DNA from: Cydia pomonella
Lineage: Eukaryota; Arthropoda; Insecta; Lepidoptera; Tortricidae
Reading direction: 5' to 3'
Length of the DNA: 64,000 nucleotides
NCBI RefSeq assembly: GCF_033807575.1
Contig: NC_084721.1
Coordinates: 434,001-498,000 of the forward strand
Program-made: the position numbers and the translations under genes
The notes under the pieces: model-generated
What the model was told of the DNA's origin: nothing
Database searches by the model: none
The model's input: only the letters and a program-made list of their open reading frames with translations
In this document: positions 1 through 8,910 of the stretch, one piece after another
Numbering within the stretch: position 1 is the stretch's first letter
Layout: the number at the start of each line of letters is the position of its first letter

Positions 1-1593
1 CTTCACAGGACGCCTGAAATACACCGCTTTTGTTCTGTAAGCCCCGTAGCGACCAAAATACTCACTCAACTGTTGTCCGACTCTCCGACATTATCATTAG
101 AATCAAAGAAACTAATAATTATCATATTTACGGGCCACAAACCCGACCACTAGCCGCTTAACGATCCATTGCATCCTTTGTTCTTCCTAAAACATCGGCC
201 AAGTATACGGGAAAAGCAATATATCTCGCTTTCTGAAGCGCCGCTTGAATTAATGAATGCATTCGCCGAAAACACTAGTAACTGTCAGCGAACAAACGTC
301 AAAGAAAACAGTAAATTATTGCTGAAAAAGATGTTCCCCGCCTTATTGCTCTGTGCTCTTTGCGCTCGCTGTGAGTCGTATGTGGCTGTCCCGCTTTGGA
401 ACCAATTAGTTGATACTCAAAGAAAGCCGAGCCGTTTAAATTGAGAAGTCGATTTGAGACTATCGCGAGTGAGGGACCGTTTAAGTATCGACGAAATGTT
501 ATTGGACAATAAGAGCCTGATTTGACACCTTACGTAGTGTAGTTTCTTGTATATTAATATTAGAGAATTATTTCTGCTTGCGATAAAGTCAATATGATTT
601 CTATTTTTTTCTATCTAAACTACAACTACTACTACTATAACACATTTGCACATAAGAAAAAGTTACGTAGTTCCGACATCTATAACTTGCAATGTCGCAT
701 ACATAGGTGCACAATTCACTCAGTTCAATCGGATAGCCTAAAGCCAACAGGCGTTTGGCGTCATCTTGTAAACAATTCTATGCGTAGATAGTCCTGCAAA
801 CCAATATATTGGTAGGACAGACAGTCGTGTAGTCGGACAGCAAACAGTTCGAACTCCCCTAGTAATTTTTAAATTCGCGTCTTTTCTCCTGGCAATGGTT
901 TTGCCAGACCAAGATATTATTCATCGATCCAGCCAGAGTTAGTTGCTCGCCCGTCCCTAGCCCGTCGCTAATGTGTTGATCGGCGCGGGCGCGACACTAT
1001 CACCTCGTAAATATCGCGCTTCACACTTTGTTAGCTTTATTGTGGAGGCAATCTACAACACTGTCATCTCCCGGCGGAATACGCATTCATTGTCGCGGTT
1101 TTAATGTACTTACTACCTTATTTAATAAATTTGTTTATTGCGAGCTCTTAGTAATGAAAATGTAGTAAGTTTTTAGGTTTAGTAGGTACGTGCGACTCTG
1201 TTCGCCTGTTTGTCTGTTACGCAACTACTTACGCATGCTTTCGCTATCGATTTGAAATTCGGAATAGTCCAACTGAGACGCATTGAAAGTGTTTTTATAT
1301 ATTCACTATGCAAAATATGGGAGGGGGCAAAATTTCAGTCCAGATTCAGGTCAAGTGGGGTATCATCATATGAAAGAGCCTGAGTTGCACACTGTAAAAC
1401 AAATTATTTTTACCGTGATACCAAAAATTTCAAGAAAAATGTACAAAGAGGTCAGGAAAAAAAAACGCTACTGTCGTAAGAAATTGGTAATAAAAAAAAC
1501 TTACGGTTTTTTTACTACCTAAATGCGAAACAGATTGCATTTCCTGATACATCAAATAACTTATTATTACCAACTTTTTTCAAGCTACCGACA
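1..1593. other. Non-coding flank, nothing recognised
   Basis: AT-rich DNA with only short open frames. The frame at 169-444 contains a hydrophobic stretch after an internal Met (near 331) that looks a little like a signal peptide, but it has no splice context and no family resemblance, so I do not call a gene. Confidence 0.6.
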
Positions 1594-1682
1594 GAGTTGC
1601 AGGCGTACATAGGCTACGGAGACTGCTTACCATCAGGCGGGCCGTATGCATGTTTGCCACAGACGTAGTATAAAAAAAAAAA
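1594..1682 (-). repeat. Fragment of a dispersed repeat (family also at 36.3 and 52.6 kb)
   Basis: The reverse complement matches the start of the units at 36280-36465 and 52625-52810, including the shared core GGCGGGCCGTATGC and a neighbouring ACTGCTTACCAT. It ends at an A-rich run. It is probably the truncated 3' end of a retroposon; the class is not settled. Confidence 0.7.
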
Positions 1683-1720
1683 CGAAAAAAAATCTCAATA
1701 AAAATAACAGGTGGTAGGTA

Positions 1721-1810
1721 CAGTCAGCCAAGAAAGTGGTTTACCACTTTTCGAGTCTATTTGTCAAGTAATAAAGTCGAAAAGTGGTAAACCACTTTCT
1801 TGGCTGACTG
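1721..1810. mobile_element. Palindromic Tc1/mariner-like MITE, 90 bp
   Basis: The two halves are near-perfect reverse complements. The termini read CAGTCAGCCAAGAAAGTGG and its complement, and the element is flanked by TA on both sides (1719-1720 and 1811-1812). CAGT termini plus a TA duplication are typical of Tc1/mariner-type elements. The terminal CAGTCAGC is shared with the larger MITEs at 25.7, 35.3 and 50.7 kb, but the interior is different. Confidence 0.75.
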
Positions 1811-1816
1811 TACCTA

Positions 1817-3354
1817 ATAATAAAACGTCAAAATTAAAGGACTGTTTGTGGTCAAAGAAACATCTCTTGCTTCGCACATAAATCACAAAGATGTTTCCAA
1901 AAAGTGAAGCAGCGGCAATCCTTTGAAACAACAATCGTGTGACAGTGTTCCTTGAATTTGCGCCACGTGCAGCGCACGCCACCGCACGCCCGCGCGGGGC
2001 GGCCGTTTCTACATATATCTTAACTTCATAAACGCTAAGCTTATACAGGAATAGTTAGTAACATTAGTACACAAAACCGTCCAAAATTAAAAAGTTTAAT
2101 TACGTCAGTAAACTTTACTCAGGGTCTCTCCATATCGTATTTAGGAATATTTCGTTTGAAACGAAAATGGCAAAAGGATGGACGAAGAAATCGCGTAGTG
2201 GTTTAAAAAATATATATCTTTACAGCACTACTTTGTGACATGAAAATATATGTTGCGGTATTGCTACATACATTGCATCCAATGGAATCTGTCTGTATTA
2301 GGATCCTTTAGATTAGGTCTAGTAGGTAAGATATATGTATAACCCTTCTTAAATCCGATGGTTTTCATAATAAATCCAAAAATGTCGCAAAATTGGTACA
2401 TCTACATAAAAATATGAATTTACATTTTTTCACGGGTACTTAGCTAGTTTAATACACTGATATTTAGACTGTATTTAGACGTTATTTTGCGAGCAACAGG
2501 CAACTTGATTTGTTAAGCATTTGCAATTTAGTGACTGCGTGCAATTAGAAAAAATGCTCGTTACAATAATGTATTAAATCTAGATACGCGGCAGCGTGTC
2601 CAGCCAAGTTCAAAGAAAAAGGAACTGGCGACGCAACCGTGTGTAATATTACACGAACCATTTTCAGCTACTTTTGACCCCTTCACAAGTTAAAACCTAT
2701 TTACATGAAATTTGGAACAGTTATTAAACAAATTTCTTGAGACTATTAACCGACAGGATACTAAAAACAAGTGTGTACTTAACTTACTCTTTTTGCAAAA
2801 CTCCAATCAAAATAAAACTACAGGATGTAATGAGCTCCCGGGCAGTATTAGGTACTCATTAATCCTTAAAACGCTTTAAATTTGCCGACACCTCGATCTA
2901 AATCCGTAAAGTCGCAACAAGACGACTCGGCTGTCAGCCGATTTGTCGGGGCCGACTAGTGGGGCTGCGCACACGTCGTTTTGGGCTGTCAGCCGCGAAG
3001 GGTTGATTTGTGAACGAGAAATTTATGAGGCGATGACTATACATTAAAATTTTGCGACAGGATTTCCGATGTTCAGTCTATATGTTCGTAAGTAATGAGT
3101 AGGCAGGTTTTGTGTCAGTTGTATGCATCTCACAAATTTAAATTGGCCTAAGGCATACTTTGTTACGTAAAGTAAGTTGAACAAATATAAATAGATGAAA
3201 TGATTCCAAATGAAATGAAATTCTGTAGTGAAATGAAATGAAGTTTTACTTGAGACATCTACGCATACGAAAACATGTCTAAAACATATACTTCTAATTC
3301 TAAGTCCTAATCTCACACCTAGCTAGTATTTGTCACAAAATTAAAACCATCTTG
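1817..3354. other. Non-coding, with one dispersed repeat at 2575-2740
   Basis: No coding exon is seen. 2575-2740 is a copy of the repeat at 20245-20400: both have a 'GGAACTGGCGA' core followed by 'ACCGTGTGTAATATTA' and 'CTTTTGACCCCTTCACA'. A GC-richer patch at 2920-3000 carries the short palindromic word GGCTGTCAGCCG in two near copies about 60 bp apart. Confidence 0.6.
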
Positions 3355-3362
3355 ATTTAAAT

Positions 3363-3557
3363 CAGTGGTGGACAAAGCAAGACCCGCGGGCCAGCTCCGG
3401 CTCGCGAAATAATTTTATCCGGCCCGCCGCCTGTTCTTCGTAATAATTTGTACATAGACCGAGAAATAATAACAATGCATTTTTGCTGCAAGTCTGGCTC
3501 TCCTCTGAAATTTCTTAAACTTTCTGGCCCGCCATTAAGAAAGTATGCCCACCACTG
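3363..3557. mobile_element. Non-autonomous hAT-type element, 195 bp
   Basis: The ends are imperfect inverted repeats (CAGTGGTGGACAAAG... at the left, ...GTATGCCCACCACTG at the right) with GC-rich GGGCC/GGCCC blocks just inside. A perfect 8-bp target duplication ATTTAAAT flanks it at 3355-3362 and 3558-3565. CAGNG-type ends and an 8-bp duplication are the signature of the hAT superfamily. It has no coding capacity. Confidence 0.85.
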
Positions 3558-3565
3558 ATTTAAAT

Positions 3566-5104
3566 GTTCATTGATCGCTAAACTCAGGTATTAGCGTAAT
3601 TTTCCAAAATGACAATAGTTATTTGTTTAATAAGGGGGCAAAGTTGTTGTTTAACCGTTCGTGCTAATATTGATACCCGAGCAAGCGAAAGATTCCAAAA
3701 TTGAAAAAATGAAAAATGAAACCTCGAGTGTTGCGAGGATTTCAAGGTACGAGGGTTAAATAAATTTCCCTCCGAGTGAAACACAAAAAATTTCACCACA
3801 CTAAGCGAAGAAAATATTAACTGTAAGATATCAAACAAAATCAAACCAAATAAAATCCAAATGAACGTCATTAAATATTTACAATTCAAAATCATTATTT
3901 AAACAACAACAACTCAAAATTTGCATCAGATTACTTTACCCCACTTGTAGATAAAATACAACTTTTTCATCAGTTTTTGAACAATCAAGAGAGCTTTTAC
4001 CAGCTCGTGTGCTGAAAAATACCGAGTACATACCTAAGATATCTAATTTAAGCTGACAACTTCAACATTTCTTAGACTAATAAATAATCCATGCTGCAAA
4101 TAATCACACAAAACTGCGTTTTAAATAAGAGAAACGCTGACAGTTAGAAAGGATACAAGACAAGATACAAAATGATCCGGATTGCACTAAAAATATCAAA
4201 ACGGAACACTTTACACGTGTTTTCCTCTAATTTGACAGCAGCCGTGCACTTTTACTGTCATCTAACATTTTAAAGTCAATCAGTCAACCGTTCACGAAGA
4301 TTGACAGCCGGCTCCCGTTCGTTCATTCACTCGTTTGTTGTTCGGCGGTGTCGCGGCGGCTCGGGTGGCGTTGGCGTGACACTGATGTGACATTTATTAG
4401 GAGGATGCAACGCGATATGGTAGGGCCGCTTTAAAAACGCTTCAGACGCTTTGAAGTCTCCCGTTCTTATTCTGATGCATTAATATGACATTTTTGTAAG
4501 GGTCAACTCTTTGCTCATGGGAGCTGGCTGCGTTCCAATTACAGTTCGTTCGGAATAAAGGTTGGGAATTCTAACGAGCTTACATTTTACAGCCGGAGTC
4601 GGATTCGCAGCATGGCCGCCACATCAAAGGTCGCGAGGCGACACCCGACACCGGCTGACGTCAACACACGTGTCTTTCAGTAGGAGACATTCGGGGAAAC
4701 GTGGTTGTTGTTTTGTGTGAGGGTTATGATATCAAAACCCTAAAAATTACAATGTAGCAGTGTTTTTGTCTAAATCAGAGTGTCAGTTATTTTAACGAGA
4801 AGTACTTGCTTGGGCCGTTATACTTTTGATTAGAGGCGTATTCAGTAATTCAAAATACGATACCTACCAATTTATTATAGGTACCTAGTACATATATCAG
4901 TTTAACATGAACTTTAATTTTTGAGTAAGCTACTGACGCTTTTTTCTTAACGATACGTTCGAGTGCTAGGTACTTACAGGGTGTTTTTTGAACACTTAGC
5001 CATATTTTAGTGTGATGAATATATGTATATTATACCTATTGTTTACGGGATTTACCCGAAAACGGGATCTGTTGTCCTCTAGGTCTAGATCTATAAGAGC
5101 CGCC
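3566..5104. other. Non-coding DNA upstream of Poxm
   Basis: No coding exon is recognised. A GC-richer patch at about 4290-4380, with CpG-rich GGCGGCTCGGG-like sequence, could be regulatory. I looked here for the missing 5' exon of Poxm (an ATG followed by 3n+1 coding bases and a good GT donor) and found no convincing candidate. An ACAGGGTG word near 4978 resembles the end of the inverted-repeat element at 12.07 kb. Confidence 0.5.
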
Positions 5105-6452
5105 ATGAATTTGAATTTGAATTTTTTTATTCATAACATACAGTTATATGTCAATACACTTTGTAATTTGTAAATACATTGTATTATTATATTGCGAGAG
5201 GCAAATTGAAAAAATCCTAATAATTATAAAAAATATTCTCACTGAGCCACGACTACAGTCTAGTTTTAAATTTTTGGACGGATGCTGCATTTTTCACTGT
5301 GGCTGGCAACCGATTGTATACGGAAGGTCCCAGGTATACAGATATTTCCGTTTTGGCGAGTTTGTGCGAGACTGTACTTAGCCTATCCTCATGCTTATTG
5401 CTACGTAAGCTGTATTTGGGATTCGTACTCCTGCGCTTGAATTCATCAATGTGTCCATGAACACGGCCACTTGGTACAGATATAAGCAAGGCAGGGGTAG
5501 GATACGGAATTCTTGAGACAGCTCACGTGCGGAGGCGTCTGCAGACACGTCGGCCATTGCTCGAACTGCTCTCTTTTGCATCGAGAACACTCGCTGCCAG
5601 TCCGAGGCTCGGGCCCCATAGATCGGTGCCGTACGTTAGCAGCGAGTGAACCGTTGCAAAGTAACATTCGCGCACCGCAGTCCGCCCGGCCGTGCGCGCC
5701 CGAGCCGGCTGCAAAACTCGTCTATATGAGTGTCCCACACCAGGGCGCCGTCAAGGTAAAAGCCGAGGAGACGCGTGCAGGTCATATGCTGTATCTGGGC
5801 ATCGCCTGTATTTACTTTCAGGTTTTGTGTAAAATATCCATTGAGTTTGAACGTGATGAAGCACGTTTTTTCTTTGTTCAGTGCGAAACCGTTTGACATA
5901 AACCAGTCCTGTAGCTGCCCCACAACGTTTTTGAGGGCTCCCTCCAACTTTCGTGCAGATAGCGTGCTCACTACCGCTGTAACAGCCGTACATGCATATA
6001 CTTGCACCATTTATTGTCCGTGGTAGGTCATTTAGGAGCAAGCTAAACAGGGTATTGGATAGGCAGGATCCCTGCGGAACGCCCATTAAGTTTTGCATCT
6101 CCGCAGACAAAACTTGCCCGTTTTCACCAAAAACGACTTGGGTTCGCTTGGTCATAAATGACAGGAGCAGGCTCAGGGCTGGTCCGCGGATCCCACAATG
6201 GGCGAGCTTCTCGGCGACGAGCGAGTGGTCGGCCGTGTCGAACGCGCGCGACTGATCACAGCAGATGGCTGCGACGTGGCGGCCCGCAACGCGCGCGCGC
6301 ACCACGTCACGCAGCACTTCTCGCACTAGATCGGTAGTGGAGCGGCCCTGGCGGTAGGCGTACTGACAGTCGGACAACACGTTCCGAGGGAACCAATACT
6401 CCAATATCCTTCTGTTAAGTCCGACCTCGAAGTATTTGCTAGGGCTTGGCAC
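5105..6452 (-). pseudogene. Decayed non-LTR retrotransposon (LINE) reverse transcriptase
   Basis: Read on the minus strand, from 6452 downwards, there is a reverse-transcriptase core. A QYAYRQGRST-type block is followed by CDQSRAFDTADH (the 'D.S.AFD' palm motif A), GIRG, and the GVPQGS motif B followed by NDLP. The catalytic YADD box should come next but is damaged (YACT in the best frame). The C-terminal thumb and tail continue in at least three other frames: about 5640-6010 (LNKEKT, LLGFYLDG), 5520-5740 (VHSLLTYG..LWG) and 5253-5490 (YSLRSNK, YNRLPATVKN). The 3' end near 5105 has AATAAA-like sequence followed by two or three ATTCAA units, a usual LINE tail. Several frameshifts make it non-functional. 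It is a Jockey/CR1-type element by overall look, not resolved to a clade. It sits just upstream of, or inside the 5' intron of, Poxm in the opposite orientation. Confidence 0.85.
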
Positions 6453-6528
6453 TAGTGAAATTGGGCGGCATGTTTAGAAGAGATGCGCCTATTCACTACG
6501 TATCAACATATTTCTCGTTTGCCCACAG

Positions 6529-6676
6529 ATCCGAGTGGCGGCTCACTAGGCGGCGGCGTAGGTGGCTCGCAGCAATACGGCGAAGTGAATCAGCTGGGCG
6601 GAGTGTTCGTCAACGGGCGACCGCTACCCAACGCAGTGCGGCTGCGAATAGTGGAGCTGGCACAGCTAGGCATCAG
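6529..6676 (+). CDS. Poxm exon (first visible): start of the paired domain
   Basis: The acceptor is TTTGCCCACAG ending at 6528, behind a pyrimidine-rich run; the donor is ATCAG|GTAAGC at 6677. It encodes a Gly/Ser-rich leader (PSGGSLGGGVGGSQQY) and then GEVNQLGGVFVNGRPLPNAV..LGI. The first two bases complete a codon begun in an upstream exon. An ATG at 6483 opens the same frame through the intron, but the good acceptor makes an upstream start exon more likely. Confidence 0.9.
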
Positions 6677-8459
6677 GTAAGCACAGAAACCTGTTACCCG
6701 ACAACGGCAGTACAGTAAAATTGACCAAGGCTATAACCGCGAAAATCGAGGTTCGTCAATTGCGGCCATTTTTCTCTGTCACTGTAATTTCGTCTTAATG
6801 AGAATAAAACAGAAAGATCCCCGCAATTTGCGAATTTTGGTTTTCACGGTAGACCCCAGTTGGACGACCTTCTTCATCCTGCCGCGGCTAAATAACCATG
6901 AGACCTACTCACAAGAAAAAAATATGAATTTTGGTCACTGGTGTGAAGAGATTGGGCTAAATCACAATATAAAATTAATTATTATTGCTATCAATATCGA
7001 CATTACTGAATTTCATATTCAACATGGCAATGTATTATAATTCTTTTAGCTTTGCTCATGAAGATATCCGGTTTGTAACATTATCGTGCGCGCGCGTCTC
7101 GTTTGTACGTAATATAAGTACATAAGTAGTGCGTTAAATAACTTCAGCTCTAATCATTTTTTCTCCCCAGGCCCTGTGACATCAGCCGGCAACTTCGAGT
7201 GTCACATGGCTGTGTATCAAAGATCCTGGCGCGCTACCACGAGACGGGGTCAATTCTTCCTGGCGCTATTGGGGGATCAAAGCCCCGCGTTACGACGCCC
7301 AAGGTAAGCCAACGTATAATAACATTAAGGGTGTTGCCACTATAAAGACAGGTATACATACAAACAAGTAGATATTCCTAAAAAAGAAAGACACTAAAAC
7401 TTGATTTTTAGTTCTACAAGACCGATTATACGAAATATCGTACGCTTTACGAATTTTTTTAAGAGGATTATGCTGGCTCCTTTGAATAGGTAATTTACAT
7501 AACTAACGCTTCAACGTAGCTTTTGTGCAAGAGTGACTGCATTGAGATTATATGAGCGTTTTACAAAACTCGCTTTCCCGCTCCAGGTGGTGTCCTACAT
7601 AAAGCAACTAAAAGCGAAAGATCCCGGCATCTTCGCGTGGGAGATCCGCGACCGGCTGCTCGCGGACGGCGTGTGCGACAAGTACAACGTGCCCTCCGTG
7701 TCCTCCATCAGCAGGATCCTGCGCAACAAGCTGGGCGGCGCGCTGTACCCGGTGCCGCCGCTGTACCCCGTGCCGCCACAGCGCTGTTGGCCGCTACACC
7801 AGCCCTACGACTACTATGTCTACCTCCAGGTTGGTCGGCTTCACTCCCGTGTAACCAGGATCCTGCAACAAGCTGGGAGGTGCGCTGTACCCGGTGCCGC
7901 CGTTGTACACCGTGTCACTGCAGCGCTGCTGGCCGCTGCACCAGCTCTACGGCTACTACGTCTACCTCCAGGTTGGTCTGCTTCACCCCCGTGTTGTGAT
8001 GATCCTGCAACAAGTTGGGCGGCGCGCGGTGCCCGGTGCGGCAACTGTACCAGCCCTAGGACTACTAAGTATACCTCCAGGTACATTTGCACACTTCTGC
8101 TTCATTCATCTAATCACGGAACATCTTGCCCTGGTTCATGTCCTTGAACAATTAAACGTATGAGTACGATTGTTCCGGACTGCTTTCATCAGACAACAAG
8201 TGTAAATTCTATCTATTACACTTGTTTTCAAGTACGTCACGTCACGTGTGTGCAATTGAATTTATAAGAATATAACTTACTATATGTATCAAAGCCAGTC
8301 AGTGGTTTGGCCAATGTTGAATAAAGCGTATGTGCAGTTAATGTAACAGTTGATTAACTTCTATGTTGTCTTCAGGGCCGGCAACACGCCGGCGGCGCGC
8401 CGCACGGGCTGCATCCACACCAGCAGCCCGCGCCGCCGCACCACGCACACGCGCTCTGA
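6529..8459 (+). CDS. Pox meso, Pax1/9-class paired-domain transcription factor (5' exon missing)
   Basis: Four spliced exons (6529-6676, 7171-7303, 7587-7829, 8376-8459) join in one frame and encode at least 202 residues ending at TGA 8457-8459. Residues from GEVNQLGG to NKLGG form a complete 128-residue paired domain (bases 6579-7739). It has the N-terminal PAI part (VFVNGRPLPN, RPCDISRQLRVSHGCVSKIL, ARYHETGSILPGAIGGSKPR) and the C-terminal RED part (DPGIFAWEIRDRL, NVPSVSSISRILRN). The NA-R-RIVELA-LGIR and PRVTTPKVV wording is that of Pax1/9 and insect Pox meso, not Pox neuro or Pax2/5/8. Family role: a nuclear DNA-binding regulator of mesoderm patterning. No homeodomain follows, as expected for Pax1/9, but I also see no octapeptide, and the tail is short, rich in Tyr/Pro then His/Pro. 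No in-frame ATG lies inside the first visible exon; it starts in codon phase 1, so a start exon must lie upstream. The neighbourhood is invaded by repeats. Confidence 0.93.
6728..6862 (+). repeat. Dispersed repeat inside the Poxm intron
   Basis: It matches the reverse complement of 22400-22565. Both copies have a GGCTATAACCGCGAA start, TCTCTGTCACT in the middle, and AGAAAGATCCC.GCAATTTG near the end. It is an old insertion in the 494-bp intron between the first two visible Poxm exons. The class is unknown. Confidence 0.7.
7171..7303 (+). CDS. Poxm exon: central paired domain
   Basis: The acceptor TTTTCTCCCCAG ends at 7170 and the donor is AAG|GTAAGC at 7304. The exon completes the split Arg codon and encodes PCDISRQLRVSHGCVSKIL, then ARYHETGSILPGAIGGSKPR and VTTPK. 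It ends in phase 0. No stop or frameshift is present. Confidence 0.95.
7587..7829 (+). CDS. Poxm exon: RED half of the paired domain and Tyr/Pro-rich linker
   Basis: The acceptor CCCGCTCCAG ends at 7586. It encodes VVSYIKQLKAKDPGIFAWEI, then RDRLLADGVCDKYNVPSVSS and ISRILRNKLGG, followed by a linker ALYPVPPLYPVPPQRCWPLH and QPYDYYVYLQ. The proposed donor CTCCAG|GTTGGT is weak at positions +3 to +5. I place it there because joining to 8376 gives an open in-frame tail, and because the same CTCCAG|GT boundary recurs in the two downstream tandem copies. Confidence 0.85.
7713..8080 (+). repeat. Three-copy tandem duplication of the Poxm exon tail
   Basis: Three consecutive copies begin at about 7713, 7857 and 7999 (spacing 144 then 142 bp). 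Each starts at GATCCTG(CG)CAACAAG and ends with a (T)ACCTCCAG|GT boundary; copies 1 and 2 continue into matching GTTGGTC.GCTTCAC intron sequence. Copy 1 is the real exon end. Copies 2 and 3 share a 2-base deletion in CTGCGCAACAAG that shifts the frame. Copy 2 still encodes LYTVSLQRCWPLHQLYGYYV locally. Copy 3 has lost part of its middle and carries in-frame stops relative to the exon reading. Most simply these are intronic decaying duplicates. Confidence 0.88.
8376..8459 (+). CDS. Poxm last coding exon
   Basis: The acceptor TATGTTGTCTTCAG ends at 8375. In phase 0 it encodes a His/Pro/Gly-rich tail (GRQHAGGAPHGLHPHQQPAP, then PHHAHAL) and stops at TGA 8457. GC content is high. The join from the previous exon (..YVYLQ|GRQHAGG..) reads as a plausible low-complexity Pax C-terminus, but I cannot confirm it by alignment. 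Confidence 0.75.
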   Translation, partial: GRQHAGGAPHGLHPHQQPAPPHHAHAL

Positions 8460-8488
8460 CCCGCCGCGCCCGCGCACCCTCACCGCGC

Positions 8489-8800
8489 CACCGATCACGA
8501 CCGGTGACCAACTGAGAACCAGAGGGTGATTGGTTGAGTACCCTTACCACTCCACCGACCACAACCGGTTGAGTGCACCAGCGATCACAATCAGTGACCG
8601 CAGAGACCGACTGGGAACTAGTAGTGACTGATTGAGCACCCTGATCTCGCCACCTACGACGACCGGTGACCGACTGGGAATCAAAGGGTGACTGGTTGAG
8701 TACCCTTACCACTCCACCGACCACAACCGGTTGAGTGCACCAGCGATCACAATCAGTGACCGCAGTGACCGACCGGAAACCATAGGGTGACGGTCACTGC
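8489..8800 (+). repeat. Higher-order tandem repeat in the Poxm 3' UTR
   Basis: A 162-bp unit is repeated about twice: TACCCTTACCACTCCACCGA occurs at 8539 and at 8701, followed by identical CACAACCGGTTGAGTGCACC. Each unit is built from shorter related blocks (spacing 98 and 64 bp) with ACCGGTGACC, GACTGGGAA and TGGTTGAGTACCC words, so it is a small higher-order repeat. It begins some 30 bases after the Poxm stop and would be transcribed as 3' UTR. The open frame on the minus strand here is a by-product of the repeat. Confidence 0.85.
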
Positions 8801-8904
8801 GACTGACAAAGGTAGCCAGTGCGTGAAAACTGAGGCCGATGCAAGTTAAATGACACTTCGGCTGCAGGGATTGGCAGAAGGGATTGATAGTGTCAACCAG
8901 ACAA

Positions 8905-8910
8905 AATAAA
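8905..8910 (+). terminator. Candidate Poxm polyadenylation signal
   Basis: This is the first AATAAA after the stop codon in the transcribed direction, about 450 bases downstream and just beyond the UTR repeat. Another AATAAA at 8320 is inside the last intron and would only serve an alternative, unspliced transcript. Confidence 0.45.

Noticed and set aside
169..444. Frame with an internal MFPALLLCALCARCES segment resembling a signal peptide
   Set aside because: No homology, no splice sites and no codon pattern unlike its surroundings; short hydrophobic runs arise by chance.
4612..4680. ATG GCC GCC ACA... near 4612 as the Poxm start exon
   Set aside because: No GT donor of adequate quality in the needed phase (3n+1) follows.
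7859..7971. Copy 2 of the Poxm exon tail as an alternative exon
   Set aside because: The usable acceptor (ACCAG at 7858) would read copy 2 out of frame because of its 2-base deletion, so an in-frame extra exon is not supported.
8338..8724. 128-codon open frame on the minus strand with repeated GGVVRVLNQSP-like segments
   Set aside because: It is antisense to the last Poxm exon and its repetitive look comes from the 162-bp UTR repeat; no start or splice context.
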